The position numbers were made by a program, and so were the translations under genes. The notes under the pieces are model-generated. The model saw only the letters and a list, made by a program, of their open reading frames with translations. It was not told the DNA's origin and searched no databases. 5,579 bases of DNA from Bacteroidota bacterium (lineage in GTDB: Bacteria; Bacteroidota; Bacteroidia; 2-12-FULL-35-15), in contig JAPLDC010000128.1 in the NCBI GenBank assembly GCA_026391935.1, positions 1 to 5,579 on the forward strand, in the 5' to 3' direction. This document shows, piece after piece, positions 1-5,579 of the stretch; within the stretch, counting starts at the first letter, position 1, and every line of letters begins with the position of its first letter.

Positions 1-1199
1 TCTGTTTGCCACCAAGTATCAACAATTGGACATTTTCCTTTTCCTATGTTTTCATTGTACCAATTCCAAGCCTCTTCATTGATAGGCTCTCCGACACTTC
101 CAAGTATTCGCAATGAATCAAGTTTATATGGTCTTACAAAATCTAATCCTGCTGCTTCCAGCGCCCGGATGGCTGTTGGAGCTGTATAAAAAATGTTCAC
201 TTTATATTTATCTATCACCTGCCAAAACCTTCCGGCATCCGGATAGGTAGGAATCCCCTCAAACATAACAGAAGTTGCTCCTGCTAATAAGGGGGCATAA
301 ACAATATAAGAATGACCTGTAATCCAACCAATATCCGCTGTACACCAATAGACCTCATTCTTTTTATATTGAAATACATTTTCAAAAGTGTAATGTGTAT
401 ACACCATATAACCACCACAAGTATGCACCACACCTTTCGGCTTTCCTGTGGAGCCGGAAGTATAAAGGATGAACAATATGTCTTCAGCATCCATGGGCTC
501 CGCCAAACAATCTGAAGAAGCCTCTTTCATTTCTTCTGTCCATAATACATCTCGATCAGCTACCATTTTTATTGGAGAATTTGTACGCTGCACAACAATT
601 ACTTTCTTAACGGAGGGGCAAATTTCCAATGCTTCGTCAACAACATCCTTGATAGGAATTGATTTTGAACCACGATAAGCACCATCGCTTGTTATCACAA
701 TATTGCAATCACAATCCTGGATTCTTCCCGAAAGAGCTGATGCAGAAAACCCAGCGAATACGACTGAATGAATAGCTCCAATTCTTGCGCAGGCCAATAA
801 TGCAATGGCCAATTCTGAAACCATTGGCATGTATATACAAATGCGATCCCCCTTTTTCGCTCCATTCTTTTTCAAGACATTTGCAAATTTACAAACCTGT
901 ACATGCAACTCTTTGTAAGTAAGTTGCACGGCTTTATCACCCGGCTCATTCGGTTCCCAATAATAAGCAATTTGATCTCCTCGTTCCGCTAAATGCCTAT
1001 CCAGACAATTTTCTGTAATGTTCAATTTCCCACCAGCAAACCATTCAATTTTCGGTTCTACAAAATTCCAGTCGAGAACTTTATCCCACTTTTTTTTCCA
1101 AACAAATTGTTCAGCCTGATCTTCCCAAAATTGCTCCGGATGATCAATACTTTTTTTATAGTGTTCTTTATATTCTTCGAATGTGGTAATGATTGACAT
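1..1199 (-). CDS. acs: Acetyl-CoA synthetase (AMP-forming), N-terminal 399 codons, cut by window edge
   Basis: Activates acetate with ATP and CoA to acetyl-CoA through an acetyl-adenylate, in the cytoplasm. The frame is open from the ATG at 1199 to base 1, giving 399 complete codons of a family usually about 630-650 residues long, so the C-terminal third lies outside. Visible landmarks: an N-terminal segment like other Acs proteins (FEEYKEHYKKSI, then FW), CLDRHL, the IYMPM and ACARIGAIHSVVFAGFS blocks, the ATP-binding loop YTSGSTGKPKG at residues 246-256, YWCTADIGWITGHSY, a GSVGEPIN block, and DTWWQT at 394-399, where the Trp shapes the acetate pocket in characterised Acs enzymes. It is collinear with E. 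coli Acs as far as it goes, with no frameshift. The ATG is favoured because the match to the family begins there. It is divergent from the CDF transporter gene. The identification is very secure; only the end is missing. Confidence 0.96.
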   Translation of the reverse strand, partial: MSIITTFEEYKEHYKKSIDHPEQFWEDQAEQFVWKKKWDKVLDWNFVEPKIEWFAGGKLNITENCLDRHLAERGDQIAYYWEPNEPGDKAVQLTYKELHVQVCKFANVLKKNGAKKGDRICIYMPMVSELAIALLACARIGAIHSVVFAGFSASALSGRIQDCDCNIVITSDGAYRGSKSIPIKDVVDEALEICPSVKKVIVVQRTNSPIKMVADRDVLWTEEMKEASSDCLAEPMDAEDILFILYTSGSTGKPKGVVHTCGGYMVYTHYTFENVFQYKKNEVYWCTADIGWITGHSYIVYAPLLAGATSVMFEGIPTYPDAGRFWQVIDKYKVNIFYTAPTAIRALEAAGLDFVRPYKLDSLRILGSVGEPINEEAWNWYNENIGKGKCPIVDTWWQT

Positions 1200-1222
1200 A
1201 TGAATACGTTTAGTTAATTATT

Positions 1223-1257
1223 CAAATTTAAGGCATTTTTTTACTACATTTATCAAA
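1223..1257 (-). promoter_or_regulatory. Candidate Bacteroidota-type promoter for acs
   Basis: Read on the minus strand, TTTG (1257-1254) is followed after 23 bp by TAAATTTG (1230-1223), matching the Bacteroidota -33 TTTG / -7 TAnnTTTG pattern. The spacing is at the long end. Transcription would begin a few bases beyond 1223, giving a short AT-rich leader before the ATG at 1199. AT-rich DNA can give such matches by chance, so this is tentative. Confidence 0.4.
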
Positions 1258-1353
1258 TAAATTTATACTTACTTCCACACAAAATTCAATTGAAAATAGT
1301 ATGGTTGATACAATGACATTCCATAAAAGTATTTGCATTTTACCCTAAAAAAA

Positions 1354-2247
1354 ATGACAAAAAGCGCTAACGAAGAGATAGCAATAAAAGCAACTTATTT
1401 CAGTATTTTCGGCAACACAAGCTTGGCGATAATAAAAGGGCTTACAGGATATTTTGGTCATTCATATGCACTTATCGCTGATGCTACAGAATCTACTACC
1501 GATATTTTTGCCTCCTTATTAGTTTTATTCGGATTAAAATATTCAAACAGAGCTGCTGATAAAAACCATCCATACGGTCACGGACGTGCCGAGCCTTTAA
1601 TAACATTTTTAGTAGTCGGTTTTTTAATTACTTCCGCTACTATTATTGCTTATGAGAGTATTTTAAACATCGGGAAACCACACGAGTTACCTGAATCCTG
1701 GATACTTTATGTTCTCGGTGCTATAATTATCTGGAAAGAAATTTCCTTCCGGATAGTAATGCAGAAAAGTAAAGAAACAAATAGCTCGTCCTTAAAAGCT
1801 GACGCCTGGCACCACAGAAGCGACTCAATCACTTCTGTTGCTGCTTTTATCGGAATTTCTATCGCCTTAATTTTAGGAAAAGGATATGAAGCTGCAGATG
1901 ATTGGGCTGCACTATTTGCTTCAGGATTTATTCTTTACAACAGTTATTTAATTTTCAGACCTGCACTTGGAGAAATTATGGATGAACACGTATACGATGA
2001 CCTGATCGATGAAATAAGAATTGTTTCACATCAAGTGGAAGGAGTAATCGATACAGAAAAGTGTTTCATCAGAAAATCAGGAATGAAATATCACGTTGAC
2101 CTACATGCAACTGTTGACGCAAACATTACTGTAAAACAAGGACATGAAATTTCGCATTTACTAAAAGACACATTGCGACTAAAAATGCCTGAACTAGGTC
2201 ACGTTTTAATACATATAGAACCTAATGAATATAAAGGAGAAGAATAA
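1354..2247 (+). CDS. Cation diffusion facilitator (CDF) family metal/proton antiporter, FieF-like
   Basis: Inner-membrane exporter of divalent cations (Zn, Fe, Mn, Co or Cd in this family), probably driven by proton exchange. The 297-residue product has the CDF layout: about six membrane helices in residues 10-205, then a cytoplasmic C-terminal domain. Putative transport-site ligands are E46 and D50 in helix 2 (ADATESTTD) and H153 and D157 in helix 5 (HHRSD). The loop D69-x2-H72-x3-H76 (in NHPYGHGRAE) matches FieF's second metal site (D68/H71/H75). The first helix-2 ligand is Glu where FieF has Asp; related CDF proteins may share this, and metal specificity cannot be read from it. The ATG at 1354 follows an A-rich run and is preferred; an in-frame TTG at 1333 would add seven residues. 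It is transcribed alone, divergent from acs and convergent with proC. Family assignment is firm; substrate unknown. Confidence 0.93.
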   Translation: MTKSANEEIAIKATYFSIFGNTSLAIIKGLTGYFGHSYALIADATESTTDIFASLLVLFGLKYSNRAADKNHPYGHGRAEPLITFLVVGFLITSATIIAYESILNIGKPHELPESWILYVLGAIIIWKEISFRIVMQKSKETNSSSLKADAWHHRSDSITSVAAFIGISIALILGKGYEAADDWAALFASGFILYNSYLIFRPALGEIMDEHVYDDLIDEIRIVSHQVEGVIDTEKCFIRKSGMKYHVDLHATVDANITVKQGHEISHLLKDTLRLKMPELGHVLIHIEPNEYKGEE

Positions 2248-2260
2248 TTTTTAAACTATT

Positions 2261-3061
2261 CTACTTGGATAACTCCATTGCCCTATCCCTTGCTTTTACA
2301 ATTCCATTTTGTAAATTTTCACCCACTTCTTTTTCATTAAAAACAGAAAGGGCTGCTTCTGTTGTTCCACCTTTTGATGCAACGGCCTTAATCAGATCGT
2401 CCAATGATTTATTTGCATTATTAATCAAATGATAAGAGCCCAACATAGTTTGTTTAACTAGCATCGCAGATGTTGATTCGTCAAAGCCCATTTTTTTTCC
2501 TGCTTCTATCATGTGTTTCACAACATAAAAGAAATAGGCCGGACCACTTCCGCTCAAGGCAGTAACGGCATCCAACAACGCTTCATTTTCAAAAAATACA
2601 GTCCGCCCTGTTGTAGCTAATAAATTCTCCGCTTTACGAATCTGTTCTATGGACATATCTTTACTGGAAGTAAATGCTGTCATACCCATTCCCAATTCAG
2701 CCGGAGAATTTGGCATAGCCCTGATGATATTCTTTTGCATTAAAACACTTTCAATTCGTTCCAACTTCATGCCAGCCATTATGGAAATAATAATATTGTC
2801 TGATGTCAATACTTTTTTTAATCCCTCACTCATATCATTAAAATCCTGAGGCTTAACAGCCAAAATAACAATATCACTTTCTGAGATTCTTTTATCATCT
2901 ACAACACAAACTTTACCTATATCGAATTTCAATAATTCAGATTTCCTAGTTTCATTTTTTTCTGCAAGCAATAAATTGTCTTTTGAAACAATATTGTATT
3001 TCAAAAATGCACGGGCATAAATTAAACCCATATTACCGCATCCTATAATTGTAATTTTCAT
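2261..3061 (-). CDS. proC: Pyrroline-5-carboxylate reductase
   Basis: Reduces pyrroline-5-carboxylate to proline with NAD(P)H, the last step of proline synthesis, in the cytoplasm. At 266 residues it has the normal family length. The N-terminal Rossmann fold begins at once with GCGNMG (7-12), followed by AVKPQD (68-73) and RAMPNSPAELGMGMTA (114-129). The C-terminal dimerisation/active-site domain has SGSGPAYFF (170-178) and the P5CR signature around VASKGGTTEAAL (227-238). These features separate it from the related prephenate dehydrogenase (TyrA), which might otherwise be expected in this cluster. It begins 12 bp after the DAHP synthase/chorismate mutase stop codon on the same strand, so it is probably the last gene of the pheA transcript. 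Its stop lies 13 bp from the convergent CDF gene, with no clear hairpin between. Start ATG is preceded by an AT-rich stretch and no Shine-Dalgarno site. Confidence 0.95.
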   Translation of the reverse strand: MKITIIGCGNMGLIYARAFLKYNIVSKDNLLLAEKNETRKSELLKFDIGKVCVVDDKRISESDIVILAVKPQDFNDMSEGLKKVLTSDNIIISIMAGMKLERIESVLMQKNIIRAMPNSPAELGMGMTAFTSSKDMSIEQIRKAENLLATTGRTVFFENEALLDAVTALSGSGPAYFFYVVKHMIEAGKKMGFDESTSAMLVKQTMLGSYHLINNANKSLDDLIKAVASKGGTTEAALSVFNEKEVGENLQNGIVKARDRAMELSK

Positions 3062-3073
3062 TTTTTTATAATT

Positions 3074-4030
3074 TTAAAAATTCATTACTTCATTTTGTTT
3101 TCGTATTGATTCTTCATGAATCAGTAAATATAAAGAACGTACAAATTCTTCACATAATCCCATCATGGAAGCTGAATTTAAACGCTCATTTAAAAGATTT
3201 TCCCAACGATTTGTCTGCAAGATGGTAACATTATTTTCTTTTTTATAAACCCCGATCTTTTCAACCATTTGCATTCTGTTCATCAATACTTGTAACAGAT
3301 CTTCATCCGTTTTATTGATTGATTCACTCAGTTGCTCCAACTTATTTTTGAATTCAATATTTTCAGAATTCGCTTTTCGAACAACTAAACGGTCGATTAG
3401 GTCTGCGAGCTGCAAAGGCGTCAACTGCTGTTTTGCATCACTCAAAGCCATTTTAGGCATACAGTGAGTTTCGATCATCAAACCGTGCACATTTCGAAAA
3501 GGAGTGATAGCATGTGAATGAAAGCCACGATGAATGGCTGCGAGCTTCGTTATCCCGGCTTGATTTATTCTCTCAAGCGCACCCAACCATAATTGTAGAT
3601 CTGGAGTTACAGGATTTTTTACAAATACAGGAATATCAGTTCCTTTTAATGCATCAGCTATTTCCTGAACTGAAAAAGGATTAACAGTTGTGCGTGCACC
3701 AATCCAAAGAATATCGATATTGTTTTTCAAACATTCCTCCACATGATTTGCATTGGCTACTTCTGTTGCTGTCAATAATCCTGTTTGCTCTTTCACCATT
3801 CTCATCCATTCTAACCCTTTACTTCCAATACCTTCAAAAGCATTCGGACGCGTACGAGGTTTCCAAATTCCTGCCCGGAAAATTATTCTTTTATCTATTG
3901 CTGCAATTGCTTTTGCTGTTGTCAGCATTTGTGTTTCAGATTCTGCACTACAAGGACCGCTAATAATAAGTGGTCGTTTTGCATCTTTTAACCAGTTACA
4001 TACCGGTGTAATATTCAATATCGGTTTCAT
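3074..4030 (-). CDS. DAHP synthase (type I) / chorismate mutase (AroQ type) fusion, with an apparent internal deletion in the synthase domain
   Basis: In this family the N-terminal domain condenses phosphoenolpyruvate and erythrose-4-phosphate to DAHP, and the C-terminal domain converts chorismate to prephenate. The product is 318 residues; Bacteroidota homologues are, from memory, about 355-365. Synthase motifs present: SGPCSAES (24-31, metal ligand C27), FRAGIWKPRTRPN (51-63), TATEV (87-91), GARTT (111-115), VKNPVTPD (137-144), IHRGF (166-170), IETH (186-189, ligand E187) and LSDAKQQ (196-202, ligand D198). Between FRNV (178-181) and HGLMIE (182-187) about 45 residues are missing, including the DPSH motif whose His is the fourth metal ligand. 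The mutase domain (about 225-318) keeps R252, K263, R275, S308 and Q312, matching E. coli R28, K39, R51, S84 and Q88; the R11 position is S235. The gene lies 20 bp after pheA and 12 bp before proC. Mutase activity is plausible; synthase activity is doubtful. Confidence 0.9.
   Translation of the reverse strand: MKPILNITPVCNWLKDAKRPLIISGPCSAESETQMLTTAKAIAAIDKRIIFRAGIWKPRTRPNAFEGIGSKGLEWMRMVKEQTGLLTATEVANANHVEECLKNNIDILWIGARTTVNPFSVQEIADALKGTDIPVFVKNPVTPDLQLWLGALERINQAGITKLAAIHRGFHSHAITPFRNVHGLMIETHCMPKMALSDAKQQLTPLQLADLIDRLVVRKANSENIEFKNKLEQLSESINKTDEDLLQVLMNRMQMVEKIGVYKKENNVTILQTNRWENLLNERLNSASMMGLCEEFVRSLYLLIHEESIRKQNEVMNF
3485..3490 (-). other. Inferred in-frame deletion junction inside the DAHP synthase domain
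   Basis: The junction is inferred between V181 (3490-3488) and H182 (3487-3485), where the DNA reads GTGCAC. Upstream residues match the family up to FRNV, which normally continues with PxW and a segment leading to DPSH. Downstream residues resume at HGLMIE, which normally follows that segment by about 45 residues. The frame is preserved, so a loss near 135 bp is expected. It could be a real deletion or an assembly collapse; the exact endpoints cannot be set without a homologue alignment. Confidence 0.7.
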
Positions 4031-4050
4031 TGTATTTTTTTACAAATTGA

Positions 4051-4878
4051 TTAATTAATAGTTGCTTTTACATATTCTCCTAAAACAGAAAATGTATTCG
4101 TTGAAGTTTTTATTCGTTTCATGGCCTTCTGAAAACTTTCATATTTTTCCCATTCCACATCTGTATGAAATGAGTACTCATTGGGCTCACCGGAAACTGG
4201 CACACTTTGAATCTTAGAAAGAGATAATCCGTTTCTCTTTATAACGACTAAAATATCTGCCAATGCACCAACCTCATGTTTCAAGCGAAAACATACAGAG
4301 GCTTTATTTGGATTTGTCGGTTTTGAATCTCCTTTCGAAAGAATAATGAACCTCGTAAAATTTTGTTTATTATTTTCGATATTCGAAAATAATACAGGCA
4401 CATCATATAATTCGGAAGCCAACACATTTGCAATAGCTGCTGTATTTTTATTTCCTTTTTTCTGAATATCTTTTACACAAGAGGCTGTATCGCCTTGCTC
4501 AATGATCTTAATATGTGGATAATTTATTAAGAATTCCGAACACTGTGCAAGAGCCATAGGATGCGAATGGATGTATTCTATCTCGTCTATTTTCACTCCT
4601 TCCAATGCAAGCAAATGTAATTCGATCTTCAAATATTGTTCACCGATTATTCTCAATTGATATTCATCAATCAAATTATAATTTGATAAAATACTTCCTG
4701 CCAAAGAGTTTTCAATCGCCATCACGGCATAATCAGTTTCATTTGACCTCAACATCTCACAACACTGACGGAATGTAAAACACTCAACCGTTTCTACTTC
4801 TTGCCCGTAAAATTTTTGTGCGGCCAGATCATGATACGATGCCGCTGTTCCGAAAATTGCTACTTTAAAATTCCGCAT
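4051..4878 (-). CDS. pheA: Prephenate dehydratase with C-terminal ACT domain
   Basis: Decarboxylates and dehydrates prephenate to phenylpyruvate, the committed step of phenylalanine synthesis, in the cytoplasm. The 275-residue length is normal for monofunctional enzymes. The catalytic domain (about 5-180) has AIENSLAGSI (54-63), HSHPMALAQC (104-113), GDTAS (129-133) and NFTRF (173-177), whose Thr175 is the conserved catalytic threonine. The ACT domain (about 190-275) has EVGALADIL (202-210) with the GAL motif, and KIQSVP (222-227) where many homologues have the ESRP-type motif. It is expected to bind phenylalanine for feedback inhibition. No mutase domain is attached; that activity is supplied by the next gene, which starts 20 bp after this stop. 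The ATG at 4878 lies 29 bp beyond the T-run of the upstream terminator hairpin, with no promoter match in between, so expression seems to depend on readthrough of that terminator. Confidence 0.96.
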   Translation of the reverse strand: MRNFKVAIFGTAASYHDLAAQKFYGQEVETVECFTFRQCCEMLRSNETDYAVMAIENSLAGSILSNYNLIDEYQLRIIGEQYLKIELHLLALEGVKIDEIEYIHSHPMALAQCSEFLINYPHIKIIEQGDTASCVKDIQKKGNKNTAAIANVLASELYDVPVLFSNIENNKQNFTRFIILSKGDSKPTNPNKASVCFRLKHEVGALADILVVIKRNGLSLSKIQSVPVSGEPNEYSFHTDVEWEKYESFQKAMKRIKTSTNTFSVLGEYVKATIN

Positions 4879-4906
4879 ACTATTATTTTCTGATTGATTG
4901 GTGAAT

Positions 4907-4945
4907 AAAAAAAGGCGAGTCCCGATACTATCGGGACTCGCCTTT
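4907..4945 (-). terminator. Intrinsic terminator (attenuator) in the pheA leader
   Basis: A perfect inverted repeat has 17-nt arms (minus strand: AAAGGCGAGTCCCGATA at 4945-4929 and its complement at 4927-4911) around a single central base. Allowing a three-base loop gives a 16-bp stem with a GC-rich middle. On the minus strand a run of seven T (4913-4907) follows, three of which lie in the stem. The plus-strand side has no T-run, so it acts in the minus direction only. It lies between the leader ORF and pheA. It would also stop transcripts coming from the Lrp-family gene. Confidence 0.93.
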
Positions 4946-5001
4946 GGTTGATTATTATGTTTTGAATTATTTACATACTACTCCCTCAGCGGTGTCCCGT
5001 A
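4929..5001 (-). promoter_or_regulatory. Proposed antiterminator pairing that competes with the pheA leader terminator
   Basis: On the minus-strand transcript, CGGGAC (4999-4994, leader codons 18-19) is complementary to GTCCCG (4937-4932) in the terminator's 5' arm. Next to it, CGCU (4991-4988) can pair with GGCG (4942-4939), including one G-U pair, across a small internal loop. This fold excludes the terminator. The 5' partner starts just past the Phe/Tyr codon run, so a ribosome stalled on those codons would leave it free. The pairing was found by eye; its energy was not calculated. Confidence 0.6.
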
Positions 5002-5050
5002 AAGAACCCGGATAAAAAGGAAAGAAAAAATATAAATTATGTAAAGTCAT
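4967..5050 (-). CDS. Phe/Tyr-rich leader peptide of the pheA operon (27 aa)
   Basis: A 27-residue ORF runs from ATG at 5050 to TAA at 4969-4967. It begins MTLHNL, then has YFFFPFY at codons 7-13 (5032-5012): four Phe and two Tyr in seven codons. The rest is PGSLRDTAEGVVCK. The start follows an A-rich stretch (AAAACAAAA), typical of Bacteroidota initiation, about 20 bp after a good -7 box. The ORF ends 21 bp before a strong terminator hairpin that precedes pheA. Its likely role is to sense charged tRNA-Phe (and perhaps tRNA-Tyr) by ribosome stalling, as E. coli pheL (PFFFAFFF) does for its pheA; this is analogy of design, not shown homology. The peptide itself probably has no other job. Residues after the run encode RNA that can pair with the terminator arm, so their codons may be constrained by RNA structure. 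Confidence 0.82.
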   Translation of the reverse strand: MTLHNLYFFFPFYPGSLRDTAEGVVCK

Positions 5051-5069
5051 TTTTGTTTTAAATCTGCGT

Positions 5070-5102
5070 CAAAGATAATGTAGAAAATAAATATAAACCA
5101 AA
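5070..5102 (-). promoter_or_regulatory. Bacteroidota-type promoter for the pheA leader and operon
   Basis: On the minus strand, TTTG (5102-5099) is followed after 21 bp by TATCTTTG (5077-5070), a full match to the -33 TTTG / -7 TAnnTTTG pattern at usual spacing. Transcription would start near 5064, giving a 5' leader of roughly 14 nt before the leader-peptide ATG at 5050. It lies between the Lrp-family stop codon and the leader ORF, where an attenuated operon needs one. Confidence 0.72.
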
Positions 5103-5120
5103 TATATTTTAAAAATAAAT

Positions 5121-5579
5121 TTAGCGGATCTTCTTATCTTTGATCTCGACCTGCCGCTTTATGCTCTCTTCAAGGGAAATAAAGGTTTCTGTTCTTTGCA
5201 CTCCTTTGATGGTTTGAATATGTTCATTTAAAACTTCCCTCAAATGTTGAGTATCCCTACAAACAATCTTTGCAAACATACTGTAAACACCCGTTGTATA
5301 ATGCAACTCAACTACCTCCGGTACCTTTTTCAAACGGGCAACCGCATCATTGTACTCTGAACCCTTTTCCAAAAATATTCCTAAAAAGGCACAAACATCA
5401 TAACCTATTTTTGCAGGATCGATCTCCAAATGAGAACCACGCACCACTCCTGCATCAATTAACTTATTCATCCTGACATGCACTGTACCGGCCGAAACAA
5501 CCAATTCTTTTGCAATTTCGGTATAAGGAATTGTAGAGTTCTTCATTAACATTGAAAGAATCTGTTTATCAAGTTTATC
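5121..5579 (-). CDS. Lrp/AsnC family transcriptional regulator, 5' end cut by window edge
   Basis: DNA-binding regulator that usually responds to an amino acid. The frame is open from base 5579 to TAA at 5123-5121, giving 152 residues. The first visible residues (DKLDKQILSML) already match the start of the Lrp helix-turn-helix domain, so the true start is probably only a few codons beyond the edge; the in-frame ATGs at 5552 and 5546 are internal and would cut into the first helix. The winged helix-turn-helix includes TEIAKELVVSAGTVHVRMNKL (visible residues 20-40). The RAM/AsnC effector-binding domain covers about 62-135, with VVELHYTTGVYSMFAKIVCRD (89-109) as its central signature. The pheA promoter starts 19 bp past the stop codon, same strand, with no separate terminator between. 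Control of the neighbouring pheA operon or of an aromatic amino acid response is possible but not shown. Ligand unknown. Confidence 0.93.
   Translation of the reverse strand, partial: DKLDKQILSMLMKNSTIPYTEIAKELVVSAGTVHVRMNKLIDAGVVRGSHLEIDPAKIGYDVCAFLGIFLEKGSEYNDAVARLKKVPEVVELHYTTGVYSMFAKIVCRDTQHLREVLNEHIQTIKGVQRTETFISLEESIKRQVEIKDKKIR

Noticed and set aside
1300..1335. Possible plus-strand promoter for the CDF gene (TATGGTTG at 1300-1307; TTTG at 1332-1335)
   Set aside because: TATGGTTG differs from TAnnTTTG by one base and has no TTTG at suitable distance upstream; the second site lacks the TA pair. No convincing promoter was found.
2243..2260. AT-only imperfect palindrome between the convergent CDF and proC genes
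   Set aside because: The stem is all A/T with a mismatch and almost no loop, and no T-run follows on either strand, so it is not supported as a terminator.
2261..3061. Prephenate dehydrogenase (tyrA) as the identity of the last operon gene
   Set aside because: The operon context suggests it, but SGSGPAYFF and the KGGTTEAAL-type signature are diagnostic of pyrroline-5-carboxylate reductase.
3688..4058. Plus-strand open frames of 91 and 101 codons opposite the DAHP synthase gene
   Set aside because: They lie antisense to well-conserved coding sequence and show no recognisable protein features; likewise the short frames at 284-678, 993-1196, 2649-2849 and 5270-5476.
4978..5010. Riboswitch-like bases (CGCTGAGGGAG) resembling part of a TPP element
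   Set aside because: The remaining conserved TPP parts and helices are absent, and the segment is better explained as the leader ORF and antiterminator arm.
5099..5106. Second -7 box TATATTTG just upstream of the chosen promoter
   Set aside because: It matches TAnnTTTG, but no TTTG lies at a suitable distance upstream; its own TTTG serves better as the -33 element for TATCTTTG at 5077-5070.

Overview
The window looks like chromosomal DNA from a member of the Bacteroidota. It is AT-rich. Promoter candidates match the phylum's -33 TTTG / -7 TAnnTTTG pattern, and start codons follow A-rich stretches rather than Shine-Dalgarno sites. A DAHP synthase fused to a C-terminal chorismate mutase is also typical of this phylum. 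Genus cannot be fixed from this sequence.

Layout, left to right. 1-1199 (minus) is the N-terminal part of acetyl-CoA synthetase (acs), cut by the left edge. A short divergent intergenic region follows. 1354-2247 (plus) is a cation diffusion facilitator (CDF) metal-efflux transporter. Convergent with it, 13 bp away, is the end of a compact minus-strand unit. Read in its own direction the unit runs: promoter (5102-5070), 27-codon leader ORF (5050-4967), terminator hairpin (4945-4907), pheA prephenate dehydratase (4878-4051), DAHP synthase/chorismate mutase fusion (4030-3074), proC pyrroline-5-carboxylate reductase (3061-2261). Upstream on the same strand is an Lrp/AsnC-family regulator (5579-5121), cut by the right edge.

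The two strongest observations are regulatory and structural. First, the leader ORF carries a Phe/Tyr run (YFFFPFY) directly before sequence that can pair with the 5' arm of a strong intrinsic terminator just upstream of pheA. This is the architecture of ribosome-mediated transcription attenuation, comparable to enterobacterial pheL-pheA, and the controlled genes make phenylalanine precursors. Second, the DAHP synthase domain appears to have lost about 45 residues in frame, including the conserved DPSH strand that supplies a metal-binding histidine. The reading frame and the chorismate mutase domain continue past the gap. The enzyme may therefore have lost its first activity, or the assembly may be wrong here.

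The genes form a phenylalanine-branch cluster (entry into the shikimate pathway, chorismate to prephenate, prephenate to phenylpyruvate) with a proline-biosynthesis gene at its end. tyrA and the aminotransferase, often seen in such Bacteroidota clusters, are absent.
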